Shown here in pieces: positions 44,688 through 54,532 of a stretch of 64,000 nt of DNA. Each line of letters starts with the position of its first letter. Within the stretch, counting starts at the first letter, position 1. The notes under the pieces were generated by a model that searched no databases, was not told the DNA's origin, and saw nothing but the letters and a program-made list of their open reading frames with translations. This DNA is from an uncultured Bacteroidia bacterium. Its GTDB lineage: Bacteria > Bacteroidota > Bacteroidia > Bacteroidales > Prolixibacteraceae. The stretch covers positions 62,001-126,000 of the forward strand of contig CAIUAN010000057.1 in NCBI GenBank assembly GCA_903897145.1, written 5' to 3'. A program made the position numbers and the translations under genes.

Positions 44688-46106
44688 TTATCTTTTAATC
44701 TCGACATCATCCTCATCCTCATTAAATAGTGCACCAAATTGTCGGTTAAACCAGCTTCCTATTGGTTCATTGCCATCCTTGATTTTAGGAATCAGTGTTT
44801 TCTTCGTATTACGTTCCTGACGAGCTGACTCAACTTCCTTCTCATCTTTTCGGACAGTAAAAGGCTCGGCGTCAAATTCTAAGATTGAACGCTCAGGTTC
44901 TGGAGTATATGTTGGTGCTTCTATTGGCGCTGGTGCTGAAACTTGAACAGGTTCAGGTGAAGGTTGAGAAATCGGCTGAGTTACTGTTGGTGTCGGTCTG
45001 TATTCAGGGACGATCTGCGGAGGGTCTTCTCGCTCAATAATCACAGATTCTGAATCTTCAAATCGATCATATACTGGGACCACCACATTCTCTCGAATAG
45101 GTTCTGGACGCAGAATACGATTTGGATTAATCTCAAATCCTGTGGCAATAACAGTAACACTAATCTTGTTTCCAAGTTTCGCATCGTAGCCATTACCCCA
45201 GATAATATTTGCATTATCACCAGCTGCATTTTGCAGATAATCAATAATATCGCCAATCTCGCCCATGCGTACTTCCTCTTCACCAGAGGTAATGTTAAGA
45301 AGTATATTTTCAGTTCCAAAAATATCGTTACTATCCAAAAGTGGTGATCGAAGTGCCTCTTCGGCGGCCCGAGTGGCTCTATTTTCCCCTTCGGCAAATC
45401 CTGTTCCCATAATAAAGACGCCGCTATCGCGAAGGACGGTGTTTACATCGGCAAAATCAATGTTGATATTACCGTGGAGTGTAATAATTTCCGCACAACC
45501 TTTAACAGCCGCTGCGACGATATTATCGGCTTGAGCAAAAGCCTCTCGAGCAGGCAGGTCTCCATAAACCTTATGTAAGTTTTCGTTGCTAATAACCAAT
45601 AAACTATCGACATAACGCTGCAATCTCTTGATCCCCTCAACAGCTTGTTCATAACGCAATCGGCCCTCTTTTATAGATGGAAGTGTTACAACGGCAATGG
45701 TCAGGATATCCATCTCACGGGCAAGCTGTGCAATCACAGGAGCTGCGCCCGTACCTGTTCCTCCGCCCATTCCTGCGGTGATAAAGACCATTTTCGTTCC
45801 AGTCTCCAGAACGGCCCGAATCTCAGCAAGATTTTCAATCGCTGCTTGCTCGCCTCGTTTGGGTTTATTTCCAGCCCCTCGCCCTTCGGTCAATGAGACG
45901 CCAAGTTGAACCTTAACGGGTACTGGGCTATTCACAAGAGCTTGCGCATCGGTATTACAGACCAAAAAGTCAACGCCTGCGATCCCTTTCAGGAACATAT
46001 GATTAACAGCATTTCCTCCGCCGCCACCAACACCTACGACTTTGATTATTGATTGGTAATCGTGTTGAAAACCAAAGGTCAATAAATCTTCTGAATCATC
46101 TTTCAT
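44688..46106 (-). CDS. ftsZ: Cell division GTPase FtsZ, first tandem copy
   Basis: The 472-residue protein carries GVGGGGGNAVNHM at residues 25-37, ITAGMGGGTGTGAAP and a T7 loop NIDFADVNTVL with its Asp, so it should bind and hydrolyse GTP. It differs from the second copy in LPSIKEGRLRYEQ, in the helix after the T7 region, and most strongly in the C-terminal part. That part is a Pro-rich linker (about residues 355-410) followed by a tail with GSWFNRQFGALFNEDEDD. FtsZ tails bind FtsA and other partners, so the two copies may be recruited differently. It follows ftsA by 18 bases. Confidence 0.95.
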   Translation of the reverse strand: MKDDSEDLLTFGFQHDYQSIIKVVGVGGGGGNAVNHMFLKGIAGVDFLVCNTDAQALVNSPVPVKVQLGVSLTEGRGAGNKPKRGEQAAIENLAEIRAVLETGTKMVFITAGMGGGTGTGAAPVIAQLAREMDILTIAVVTLPSIKEGRLRYEQAVEGIKRLQRYVDSLLVISNENLHKVYGDLPAREAFAQADNIVAAAVKGCAEIITLHGNINIDFADVNTVLRDSGVFIMGTGFAEGENRATRAAEEALRSPLLDSNDIFGTENILLNITSGEEEVRMGEIGDIIDYLQNAAGDNANIIWGNGYDAKLGNKISVTVIATGFEINPNRILRPEPIRENVVVPVYDRFEDSESVIIEREDPPQIVPEYRPTPTVTQPISQPSPEPVQVSAPAPIEAPTYTPEPERSILEFDAEPFTVRKDEKEVESARQERNTKKTLIPKIKDGNEPIGSWFNRQFGALFNEDEDDVEIKR

Positions 46107-46124
46107 ACGATTAACTTATTGATT

Positions 46125-47453
46125 TTATAATTTTTCGTCATCTTCTTCAGTCATCAACGTACTGATCCCCTCTTTTGCGCGGCCAAAAAGATCTGTAACC
46201 ATCATTTTAAGCCCCGAGCCATGACCTCTACTAGAAGACTTTGAACGGCTCTCCTCTGGAGTGTCGCTAACGATCATTCCAGCAGGGAAATTATGAAATC
46301 TTGCCTGGTTAAGACCAGTGACCAGCAATCCAATAAGTGTTGCCGATTGACCATTCATAATTTGATCCATAAAGAGCTGCTCTTTTATGGAGAGAATTGG
46401 TTTACCATAACGCACTTCAAAACCAGTCATATAGCTAACAAGTTTATCAATTCCACGCATATTTGAACCACCTCCAGTAAGCACAATGCCTGCACCAAGT
46501 TTACTTACTAAATTCGTTGAATCGAGTTGATAATTAACCCCTTCAAGAATCTCTTCTAGTCGCGCTTGAATAATCCCAGAGAGATTTCTAAAACTAATCT
46601 CCTTTGCATGCCAACCCTTTACCTCGGGGATCTGAGCAAATTTATTCTCAGGAACTATTTCAGAAAAGGCATACCCACATTGAATCTTTACCATTTCGGC
46701 ATGGCGCGGAATAATGTTACATCCTTCACGAATATCATTTGAGATCACGTTACCTCCAAAAGGAAGCTCAGCGATCAAGCGTAATTTGTTTTCATAATAA
46801 AGCGATATGCCTGTCGTCCCTGCACCAAAGTCAAGCAATACAACGCCAGCTTCTTTCTCGTCATTTGAAAGGAATCCAGCACCTTGAACATATGGATTCA
46901 CAAATGATCCAGCTAGCTCACAACCAGCCTTTTCAATGCTACGTCGAAGATTCTGCTCGTAGGTCTCAGGAGCGGAAATAACCTTAAACTTCCCTTCGAC
47001 ACGACGGCCAGTCATCCCAACAGGATTATTGATCCCATGCTCACCATCGATGCAATATTCTTCGACTGAGAGGTGGTAATTTTTCTCTCCAGCGACAGCG
47101 GCATAACGCTGAGCCTCTGCTGTCAGCGAGTTTATTAAGCCTGTTGTTACCTCTCCTTGCTCAGTCATTCGATAGCCATCAACCTGGCGATTGGTAATCT
47201 TCTGACCCGAAATTCCAGCATAAACCTTCTTAACTTTTAGCTTGAGTGTTTGCTCCAAAACGCCAATGACTTTACCAATAGATACTGCAGCCTCGTCGAT
47301 ATTGACCACGACTCCATTTCGAACACCCTGCGTGAGGGTCTCAGAAAACGCAATGACTTCCAGTTTTCCATCTATGGTATAACGACCAATGGCTCCTCTT
47401 GTCTTTGAAGTTCCAATATCAATTGCGGCAACTAGTTCTCTTGTAAAATTCAT
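46125..47453 (-). CDS. ftsA: Cell division protein FtsA
   Basis: FtsA is the actin-like protein that tethers FtsZ to the membrane and recruits later division proteins. The 442-residue product has the phosphate-1 segment AAIDIGTSKTRGAIG, the inserted 1C domain, VLLDFGAGTTGISLYY (phosphate 2) and IVLTGGGSNMRGI (adenosine). The C-terminal end (MMVTDLFGRAKEGIST) could form the amphipathic membrane-targeting helix. It lies between ftsQ and the two ftsZ genes with short spacers. Confidence 0.95.
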   Translation of the reverse strand: MNFTRELVAAIDIGTSKTRGAIGRYTIDGKLEVIAFSETLTQGVRNGVVVNIDEAAVSIGKVIGVLEQTLKLKVKKVYAGISGQKITNRQVDGYRMTEQGEVTTGLINSLTAEAQRYAAVAGEKNYHLSVEEYCIDGEHGINNPVGMTGRRVEGKFKVISAPETYEQNLRRSIEKAGCELAGSFVNPYVQGAGFLSNDEKEAGVVLLDFGAGTTGISLYYENKLRLIAELPFGGNVISNDIREGCNIIPRHAEMVKIQCGYAFSEIVPENKFAQIPEVKGWHAKEISFRNLSGIIQARLEEILEGVNYQLDSTNLVSKLGAGIVLTGGGSNMRGIDKLVSYMTGFEVRYGKPILSIKEQLFMDQIMNGQSATLIGLLVTGLNQARFHNFPAGMIVSDTPEESRSKSSSRGHGSGLKMMVTDLFGRAKEGISTLMTEEDDEKL

Positions 47454-47459
47454 ATGTAA

Positions 47460-48212
47460 TTATTTTTTTGTACAGACAATCTGATTGTGATAGGCAATGT
47501 TGATGGTTTTATAAATACTCCAACCACCATTTTTAAACCCATCGGTATATAATGCTTTAAGATTTCTAAATTTCAACTGAAAATCGTCAGGATCGCCAAA
47601 AAGGATAACCTGTTCTCCTACTCGAGGGATCATAGAAAGCTCACCTACGGCGTTCACATAGATCTGATCAATCTGGGATCGCAGAAACTTATCTCCGTTG
47701 ATGTATGTAATCAGTGGAAGCAACTTCGTCCGCGCAAATTCTGGCGAGACAATACCTCCAACGATCAATACTCGAGGCGTATAACGTGGTGACCAGTCAA
47801 TAACCTTACCTAGCTTATCCATGTAAAATTCATGACCGGATCCTGTGACGCGAAACACTGGCTCGCGCTGTTTTAATCTTACCACCAAGGCACCGCAGCT
47901 CTTCTCGCCGTCGTCATACACATTCGTATACACTTGAACTTCTTCGATCGCGTGAATCTTGCGGAGGCCATCTTCGATTTTTCGAAGATTGATGGCATCG
48001 ATTGGTTTCCCAAATATTTGATAATGATTTCGACGAACCCACTGACGGATATCGCTATTTTGCACAAATTGTTGTTTTGCAGAATCCGAAATATCGACCA
48101 CTACATCGACGCAACGCAGCTGTTTTGTCTTATGTATCGAAAAGCCCAATGATAAAAACAAGATTATCATCGGAGCGATCCAGAGGGCAATATTTCCAAT
48201 CTTTTTAAACAT
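47460..48212 (-). CDS. ftsQ: Cell division protein FtsQ/DivIB
   Basis: The 250-residue protein has an N-terminal membrane helix (residues 8-27), a POTRA-like segment (LRCVDVVVDISDSAK to VQVYTNVYDDG) and the beta domain VRLKQREPVFRV to FYMDKLGKVIDW. FtsQ links FtsB and FtsL to the septal synthase complex in the periplasm. Sequence conservation is low in this family, so position supports the call: it overlaps murC by eight bases and precedes ftsA. Confidence 0.88.
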   Translation of the reverse strand: MFKKIGNIALWIAPMIILFLSLGFSIHKTKQLRCVDVVVDISDSAKQQFVQNSDIRQWVRRNHYQIFGKPIDAINLRKIEDGLRKIHAIEEVQVYTNVYDDGEKSCGALVVRLKQREPVFRVTGSGHEFYMDKLGKVIDWSPRYTPRVLIVGGIVSPEFARTKLLPLITYINGDKFLRSQIDQIYVNAVGELSMIPRVGEQVILFGDPDDFQLKFRNLKALYTDGFKNGGWSIYKTINIAYHNQIVCTKK

Positions 48213-49593
48213 GTTCTATAGACGTAAGATAGTTAACAATAGGCTCAATGAGTCTATCGATGTCACCTGCTCCTAAGGTTAGTAATATATCAGTATCATA
48301 CTTCACTAGGAGCTCCGGTAGATCACTCTTCTGGCAACGCACTTTACTGGTTGATTTCATCTGATTTAAGATCAGCGCTGAGTCGACACCCTCCATAGGC
48401 AATTCTCGGGCTGGATAGATCTCCATAACCAAGGCATTATCTAACAGATCGAGCGCCTCCGCAAATTCAGATGCAAAATCTTTAGTCCGTGAAAACAGAT
48501 GGGGCTGGAAAATTCCCGTTACCCGTTTACCCGGATAAAGGTCTCGAACCGAGCGAATAGTCGCTTCGAGTTCACGCGGATGATGCGCATAGTCATCGAT
48601 ATAGATCGTCTTCTTGCCTGAAAATTGAATATCAAAACGCCTCACCACACCACTGTAGATATTAAGTGACGAGCGAATCTCCTCCTGTGTAACTCCACTT
48701 AATAGAGCCATCGCACAAGCAGCAACTGCATTTTCGACATTCATCAAACCTGGATAGTTCAATCTCAAATTTGGAATCGTTCCGAAAGGAGTCTTCAGAT
48801 CGAAATGATAAGCACCTTCGATAATCCGAATCGCGGAAGCTTCAAAATCGGCAGATTCTCGAATAGAATAAGTGTAATAGGTAATTTTTTCGTTTACTGT
48901 TTTATCCAGCGCTAATCCATGTCGATAAAGCAAAGTGCCACCAGCCACAATTTGAGATATAAAATCGCCAAAAGCCCTAATCACCGATTCATGATCCCCA
49001 TAGATATCCAAATGGTCAGCATCCATCCAGGTAATAACGGCTAATTCAGGATGCAATTGTAAAAATGAACGATCAAATTCATCGGCCTCAACGACGATAT
49101 AAGGACTATTATTATCTGGTAAGAGGAGATTCGTCTGATAATTTTTTGATATCCCACCCATAAAAGCAGAGCAATCGACATGCGACTGTTTAAGCAGATG
49201 AGCGGTCATGGTGGTTACTGACGTTTTACCATGTGTTCCCGCAATTGCGATGCAGCGTTTTCCTGCAGTAAGCAAGCCTAGAACAGCGGATCTTTTATAC
49301 ATCGAAAAACCGTTGGCCGTAAAATAGATATACTCGGCAAAATCAACTGGAACAGCGGGGGTATAGATAACAACTGTTGTGCTTATTTCAGCCAATGTCG
49401 GCACTAAAGAGAGATCATCGGAATAGTGAATCGGAATACCTTCTTTTTCAAGATCCAAGGTTAATGATGAGGGCGTTTTATCATAACCATCCACGTCCTT
49501 CCCAATAAACTGGAAATAGCGAGCCAAAGCGCTCATGCCGATCCCTCCAATACCTAATAAGTAAACTCTTTTTATCTTCGTGATATCTATCAT
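48205..49593 (-). CDS. murC: UDP-N-acetylmuramate--L-alanine ligase MurC
   Basis: MurC adds L-Ala to UDP-MurNAc in the cytoplasm using ATP. The 462-residue enzyme has the N-terminal GIGGIGMSALARYF Rossmann loop, the ATP loop AGTHGKTSVTTMTAH, a VVEADEFDRSFL segment and DDYAHHPRE in the C-terminal domain. It overlaps murG by four bases (ATGA) and ftsQ by eight, consistent with translational coupling inside the dcw operon. Confidence 0.96.
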   Translation of the reverse strand: MIDITKIKRVYLLGIGGIGMSALARYFQFIGKDVDGYDKTPSSLTLDLEKEGIPIHYSDDLSLVPTLAEISTTVVIYTPAVPVDFAEYIYFTANGFSMYKRSAVLGLLTAGKRCIAIAGTHGKTSVTTMTAHLLKQSHVDCSAFMGGISKNYQTNLLLPDNNSPYIVVEADEFDRSFLQLHPELAVITWMDADHLDIYGDHESVIRAFGDFISQIVAGGTLLYRHGLALDKTVNEKITYYTYSIRESADFEASAIRIIEGAYHFDLKTPFGTIPNLRLNYPGLMNVENAVAACAMALLSGVTQEEIRSSLNIYSGVVRRFDIQFSGKKTIYIDDYAHHPRELEATIRSVRDLYPGKRVTGIFQPHLFSRTKDFASEFAEALDLLDNALVMEIYPARELPMEGVDSALILNQMKSTSKVRCQKSDLPELLVKYDTDILLTLGAGDIDRLIEPIVNYLTSIEHV

Positions 49594-50699
49594 TTCCCCT
49601 TATTTAATAGTGATGCTATAACCTCCACGATATCTGCTGTTGCATTTGGGGTGGCTAGCTTTTTAATATTCTCTGAAAGTTCTTTTCTCCGAGATTTATC
49701 GATCAGTAAATTTAACGCAGCAGGGATTAGTGTCTCCACAGCCTCTGAATCTGTGATCAAGATAGCCGCCTCTTTTTCCACCAATGCGCGCGCATTAAAA
49801 GTTTGATGATCTTCTGAGACATTTGGTGATGGAACTAGAATCGTTGTTGCACCAACCGCGCAAAGCTCCGATATCGTTCCTGCTCCAGCTCTTGAGACTA
49901 CAATATCTGCTAACGAATAGGCAAGATCCATGCGCGAAATAAATTCCATCACGCGAATATTCTCCACTGGATGTTCTTTCATCTTTGCCTCAATGTCTGC
50001 AAAATAATACTTGCCCGTTTGCCAGATTACCAAGGCGTCCGAATCATTTAGTAAGTCAAGATTTGCAAGGACACTTTGATTTAATACACGGGCACCCAAG
50101 CTACCCCCGACAATAAGTATAACTGGTCTTTCGGAAGTAAGATTAAAATATTTTTTAGCCTCATCCGATTTTGGGACTATTGATGTTAGACCTTTACGAA
50201 TCGGGTTCCCGGTAAATACAATTTTTGAAGCGGGGAAGAAACGTTCCATCTTATCATAAGCCACACAGATCTTGTGTGCTTTCTTACCCAGTATTTTATT
50301 GGTTACGCCTGCAAAAGAGTTTTGTTCTTGCAGTACGGTTGGAATACCCAGACTTTCTGCGACTCGAAGTACAGGACCGCTGGCATATCCTCCTACACCA
50401 ATCACCGCATCAGGACGGAAGTCGCGAACCACTTTACGTGCCTTGAGCATCGCACGGATCAGCTTCGGAATAAATAACAGATTACGCCAAAGCTCCCCTC
50501 GGTGGAAGCCAGCCACCGGAAGTCCAATGATGGAATAGCCTGCTGCCGGTACTTTTTCCATCTCCATCTTACCTTCAGCACCTACAAATAATATTTCGCT
50601 ATCAGGAAAACGGCTCTTCAATCCATCCGCAATAGATAAGGCAGGGAAGATATGTCCCCCCGTACCACCACCACTAACGATAAATTTTAGACTGCTCAT
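49590..50699 (-). CDS. murG: Lipid II synthase MurG
   Basis: MurG transfers GlcNAc from UDP-GlcNAc to lipid I to make lipid II on the inner face of the membrane. The 369-residue GT28 protein has the N-terminal SGGGTGGHIFPALS loop, GGYASGPVL, LQEQNSFAGVTNK, a second glycine loop VGGSLGARVLN, and RAGAGTISELCAVG with the sugar-nucleotide-binding Glu. Two bases separate it from ftsW. Confidence 0.96.
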   Translation of the reverse strand: MSSLKFIVSGGGTGGHIFPALSIADGLKSRFPDSEILFVGAEGKMEMEKVPAAGYSIIGLPVAGFHRGELWRNLLFIPKLIRAMLKARKVVRDFRPDAVIGVGGYASGPVLRVAESLGIPTVLQEQNSFAGVTNKILGKKAHKICVAYDKMERFFPASKIVFTGNPIRKGLTSIVPKSDEAKKYFNLTSERPVILIVGGSLGARVLNQSVLANLDLLNDSDALVIWQTGKYYFADIEAKMKEHPVENIRVMEFISRMDLAYSLADIVVSRAGAGTISELCAVGATTILVPSPNVSEDHQTFNARALVEKEAAILITDSEAVETLIPAALNLLIDKSRRKELSENIKKLATPNATADIVEVIASLLNKGK

Positions 50700-50701
50700 T
50701 T

Positions 50702-51922
50702 TTATTTTTTTGTCAATGCACTATCATCGTCAGGCAATACTCCGCCTGGCATAAAATTATTCTCAACCTCTAACTGAGAGGCTTTATCTGTTTCCGCGCT
50801 TACGCTAAGAATTAATCCAACCGTCAACGCGGTGAATAGTTGTGAGGTTCCTCCCCAGCTTATCCAGGGCAACGGTTGTCCAGTAACGGGCATAGCCCCC
50901 GATGATACCGACATATTTATCAGGGCCTGCAACATAATGATCGTCACAGCTCCCGTGGCTAAAAAGGTTGGAAATGTTCGATTACACTTTCGTATAATTA
51001 TACCACCGCGCGTGAGAAAAATCAAATAAAATAAAGGGACCAATATTCCACCAATAAGACCATATTCTTCAATGATAATTGAATAGATAAAGTCGTTATA
51101 AGCAGCTGACATGAAGTTGCTTATCTTACTCTTACCCGCTCCAACGCCCGTTATCCCCCCTCGATGGATGGCTATCATGGCAAAATCATCCTGTGATAAA
51201 CCTTTCTCTTCTGCTTTTTCGCCTCCGTGAATATGTCGTTCTATTCGACCTCGAACCGTCTGAAGACGGCCGATATTAGGCAATAAGGGCGCCATAAGGT
51301 AGACTAGAACCACCAATGCTATTCCACTTAAAAAAACTAAACCTAGGAATCGATAAGGGACTCGTCCTACCCACATCATGATAATGGTAGTTCCAAAAAG
51401 TAACACGGCCGACGAGAAGTTTGCTACAGATATCAAGGCGCATAGCGCACCAATACCCGCAATGATCTTTATGGCTGATAAGTGTAGAAGTTTTGGATCA
51501 TTCTGACTATTGGCAAGATGGCGAGCCACCCAAAGCACAATGGCGACTTTGGCAAGTTCCGCAGGTTGAAAACTAATAAAACCAAGCGGCAAAGTTCGTC
51601 CGGTCCCTTCGCCACCTCGACCAAATAACAAACCAGCAATTACAACTAAAATGGCGAGAACAAAAACGCCATTGGCAACCTTACTGTAAGCGCGCACTGG
51701 AACGGCATTCAGCATACCTATGATAATACCATACCCTAATGCTTGAAATAACAGCTGACGCAAGAAATAATGGGAGGTGTTACCATGAGCCTGGCGATAA
51801 GCTAAAGCGCCCGTTGAACTGTATACAACAAGAAGCGAAAGGCAGGTCAATGCGACAAGAATCGCCCAGATGACCTTATCACCTTTAATGTATTTTTTTA
51901 ATTCGCCAGTATCTATATTCAT
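50702..51922 (-). CDS. ftsW: Septal peptidoglycan polymerase FtsW
   Basis: FtsW is the SEDS-family glycosyltransferase that polymerises lipid II at the septum together with FtsI. The 406-residue protein has about ten membrane segments and the family motifs LPLGFISFQPAELAKVA, HRGGITGVGAGKSK, and VTGQPLPWISWGGTSQL at the C-terminal side. It has a short N-terminal cytoplasmic tail (ELKKYIKGDK). Its position between murD and murG is the usual dcw order. Confidence 0.95.
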   Translation of the reverse strand: MNIDTGELKKYIKGDKVIWAILVALTCLSLLVVYSSTGALAYRQAHGNTSHYFLRQLLFQALGYGIIIGMLNAVPVRAYSKVANGVFVLAILVVIAGLLFGRGGEGTGRTLPLGFISFQPAELAKVAIVLWVARHLANSQNDPKLLHLSAIKIIAGIGALCALISVANFSSAVLLFGTTIIMMWVGRVPYRFLGLVFLSGIALVVLVYLMAPLLPNIGRLQTVRGRIERHIHGGEKAEEKGLSQDDFAMIAIHRGGITGVGAGKSKISNFMSAAYNDFIYSIIIEEYGLIGGILVPLFYLIFLTRGGIIIRKCNRTFPTFLATGAVTIIMLQALINMSVSSGAMPVTGQPLPWISWGGTSQLFTALTVGLILSVSAETDKASQLEVENNFMPGGVLPDDDSALTKK

Positions 51923-51934
51923 TATTTATGGATC

Positions 51935-53275
51935 CTAAAGATTACGTACTGCTTCCTTAAATTGCTGACCACGATCTTCGTAATTTTTAAATAAGTCAAA
52001 ACTTGCGCAGGCAGGTGATAACAATACAGCATCCCCTTTTTCAGCTAAAAAATAAGCGCTTCTTACAGCCTCTTCCATGCTTTTAGCGTCAACCATCTCT
52101 TTCCCAAGCCCTTCAAAAGCGCTAAAAATTTTCTGATTATCAATCCCTAAACAAACGATTGCCTTAACTTTATCTTTCACTAAATCCATTAATTCAGCGT
52201 AATCATTCCCCTTGTCCACACCGCCAACAATCCAGACAACAGGCGACTGCATACTCTCGAGTGCATACCAAACGGAATTTATATTTGTTGCCTTTGAGTC
52301 ATTGATAAACTCAATATTATGAACACGCAAGAAACGTTCAAGTCGATGCTCAACACCTTGGAAATCGCTCAGACACTCGCGAATACTCTCCTTCCGAAGA
52401 TTTAAGATACTACCTGAAATGCCCGCGGCCATCGAGTTGTATAAGTTATGTTTTCCTTGCAGTGCTAAATCGTAAATTGTCATATCGAACGTGTTATTAT
52501 TTACATTAATTTTTAAAGTCTCTTTCTCTAGCCATCCCCCATGCTCGAAAATTTCGGTATTCGAAAAGGGGATTATTTTGCTCTTAATCGTGCGCTTATC
52601 AAGTTCAGCTCGAATCAGCGGATCATCGGCGCAATAAACAAACCAATCATCCGAGGTTTGATTTTGTGTGATTCTCATTTTTGAATCGACATAATTTTGC
52701 ATCTTATATTCATACCGATCCAGATGATCAGGGGTGATATTCAATAATATGGCGATATCAGCACGAAACTCAAACATGCCATCTAACTGATAACTCGATA
52801 ACTCTAATACATAGTAATCAAACTCCTCTTCTGCAACCTGAAGGGCAAAACTCTTCCCAACATTTCCAGCAAGTCCAACATTTAATCCAGCTCTTTTGAG
52901 AAGTTCATACGTCAGCAGCGTAGTCGTTGTCTTCCCATTACTCCCCGTTATGCAGATCGTTTTTGCCTTCGTATAACGACCCGCAAATTCGATCTCTGAA
53001 ATAATAGGAGTGCCTAACTCCATTAATTTTTTGATGATTGGTGCGGTATCTGGTATTCCAGGACTTTTAATCACCAAGTCGGCTTTTAGTATTTTAGCCT
53101 CCGTATGCTGTAGCTCTTCAAATTGAAATCCGTGAGCATTTAATATTTCTTGATATTCGTCTTTTATTTTGCCAAAATCAGACAGAAAGACTTCGAACCC
53201 TTTTTGAGCTCCAAGAATCGCGGCACCTACGCCACTCTCCCCTCCACCTAATATGACCAATCTGTTCTTCTCCAT
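51935..53275 (-). CDS. murD: UDP-N-acetylmuramoylalanine--D-glutamate ligase MurD
   Basis: MurD adds D-Glu to UDP-MurNAc-L-Ala. The 446-residue protein has the N-terminal UDP-binding GGGESGVGAAILG, the ATP loop ITGSNGKTTTTLLTYE, the LELSSYQLDG segment, NITPDHLDRY, and NDSKATNINSVWYALES typical of MurD. The order with mraY upstream and ftsW downstream is standard. Confidence 0.96.
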   Translation of the reverse strand: MEKNRLVILGGGESGVGAAILGAQKGFEVFLSDFGKIKDEYQEILNAHGFQFEELQHTEAKILKADLVIKSPGIPDTAPIIKKLMELGTPIISEIEFAGRYTKAKTICITGSNGKTTTTLLTYELLKRAGLNVGLAGNVGKSFALQVAEEEFDYYVLELSSYQLDGMFEFRADIAILLNITPDHLDRYEYKMQNYVDSKMRITQNQTSDDWFVYCADDPLIRAELDKRTIKSKIIPFSNTEIFEHGGWLEKETLKINVNNNTFDMTIYDLALQGKHNLYNSMAAGISGSILNLRKESIRECLSDFQGVEHRLERFLRVHNIEFINDSKATNINSVWYALESMQSPVVWIVGGVDKGNDYAELMDLVKDKVKAIVCLGIDNQKIFSAFEGLGKEMVDAKSMEEAVRSAYFLAEKGDAVLLSPACASFDLFKNYEDRGQQFKEAVRNL

Positions 53276-53278
53276 TGA

Positions 53279-54529
53279 CTAACGCATTTTAAGAGTTGCG
53301 ATGGTTAAGACAGCAAGAATAATTCCCACGATCCAAAATCGGGTTACAATTTTAGCCTCCGGAAAACCCTTTTTCTGGAAATGATGATGCAGTGGTGACA
53401 TCAGAAAAACTCTCCGACCTTCTCCAAATTTTCGTTTGGTATATTTAAAATAGGCGACTTGAATAATCACCGAAAGGTTCTCAACCAAGAAGATGCCACA
53501 TAATAATGGGATCAAAATCTCCTTACGGATAATAATTGCAAAGACGGCTAAAATACCACCTAAGGTTAGGCTACCGGTATCACCCATAAATACTTGAGCA
53601 GGATAGGAATTATACCATAGGAATCCAATGCAAGCGCCAATAAAGGCGGACATAAACACGGTGAGCTCTCCACTATAAGGGATATACATAATATTCAAAT
53701 ATCCAGCATAAATCATGTTACCCCCGAGATAAGCAAATACCCCCAGCGTAGCACCGCTAATGGCGGACGCTCCCGTAGCTAAACCATCTAATCCATCGGT
53801 TAGATTCGCGCCATTTGAAACAGCTGTAATGATAAATATTGCGACGATACCATAAAGAAGCCATGCCCATTTCTCGGCCTGATCACCCAAGAACCACAAC
53901 ATCCACTTGTAATCAAATTCATGGCTTTTGACAAATGGAATGGTCGTACGGGTGGTCTTCATCTCCTTAGTCATATAATGTGCCTCCTTTTTACCAGTCT
54001 CTGGATTGACCAAAGACTCTGTTTTGGCGCGACCACGATCATCATAAATTTTCTCCTTTATTGTAACATCGTGACTCAGATAAAGCGTTGTGGCAACAAT
54101 AATTCCTAGCGATACTTGACCTATTATCTTAAACTTGCCTGCTAATCCCTCCTTATCCTTAAGAAAAACCTTAATATAGTCATCGGCAAACCCTATTAAG
54201 CCAAGCCATATCGTTGTGATTATCATCAAGACGATATAGATATTGTCAAGCTTTGCGAAAAGTAAGGTTGGAAGTAAGATAGAAGCGATGATGAGTAATC
54301 CACCCATGGTCGGGGTTCCTTTTTTCTGCATCTGTCCTTCAAGACCAAGATCACGAATCTCTTCGCCAATCTGCTGACGCTGAAGCATATAAATAATCTT
54401 TTTCCCCGCGATCGTCGAAAAAAGCAACGCGAAAATCACCGCCATTGCCGAACGGAAAGAGATATAATTAAACATCTGTGCTCCAGGGAAGCCAAATGAT
54501 TCGAGATATTTAAACAACGGTATCAGCAT
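53279..54529 (-). CDS. mraY: Phospho-N-acetylmuramoyl-pentapeptide transferase MraY
   Basis: MraY attaches phospho-MurNAc-pentapeptide to undecaprenyl phosphate, giving lipid I at the inner membrane. The 416-residue protein has about ten membrane helices, the Asp-rich [21 protein letters not shown], and the [12 protein letters not shown] loop. An extra hydrophilic insert (about residues 150-200) makes it some 55 residues longer than the E. coli enzyme; such an insert is usual in Bacteroidota. Confidence 0.95.
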   Translation of the reverse strand: MLIPLFKYLESFGFPGAQMFNYISFRSAMAVIFALLFSTIAGKKIIYMLQRQQIGEEIRDLGLEGQMQKKGTPTMGGLLIIASILLPTLLFAKLDNIYIVLMIITTIWLGLIGFADDYIKVFLKDKEGLAGKFKIIGQVSLGIIVATTLYLSHDVTIKEKIYDDRGRAKTESLVNPETGKKEAHYMTKEMKTTRTTIPFVKSHEFDYKWMLWFLGDQAEKWAWLLYGIVAIFIITAVSNGANLTDGLDGLATGASAISGATLGVFAYLGGNMIYAGYLNIMYIPYSGELTVFMSAFIGACIGFLWYNSYPAQVFMGDTGSLTLGGILAVFAIIIRKEILIPLLCGIFLVENLSVIIQVAYFKYTKRKFGEGRRVFLMSPLHHHFQKKGFPEAKIVTRFWIVGIILAVLTIATLKMR

Positions 54530-54532
54530 AAC

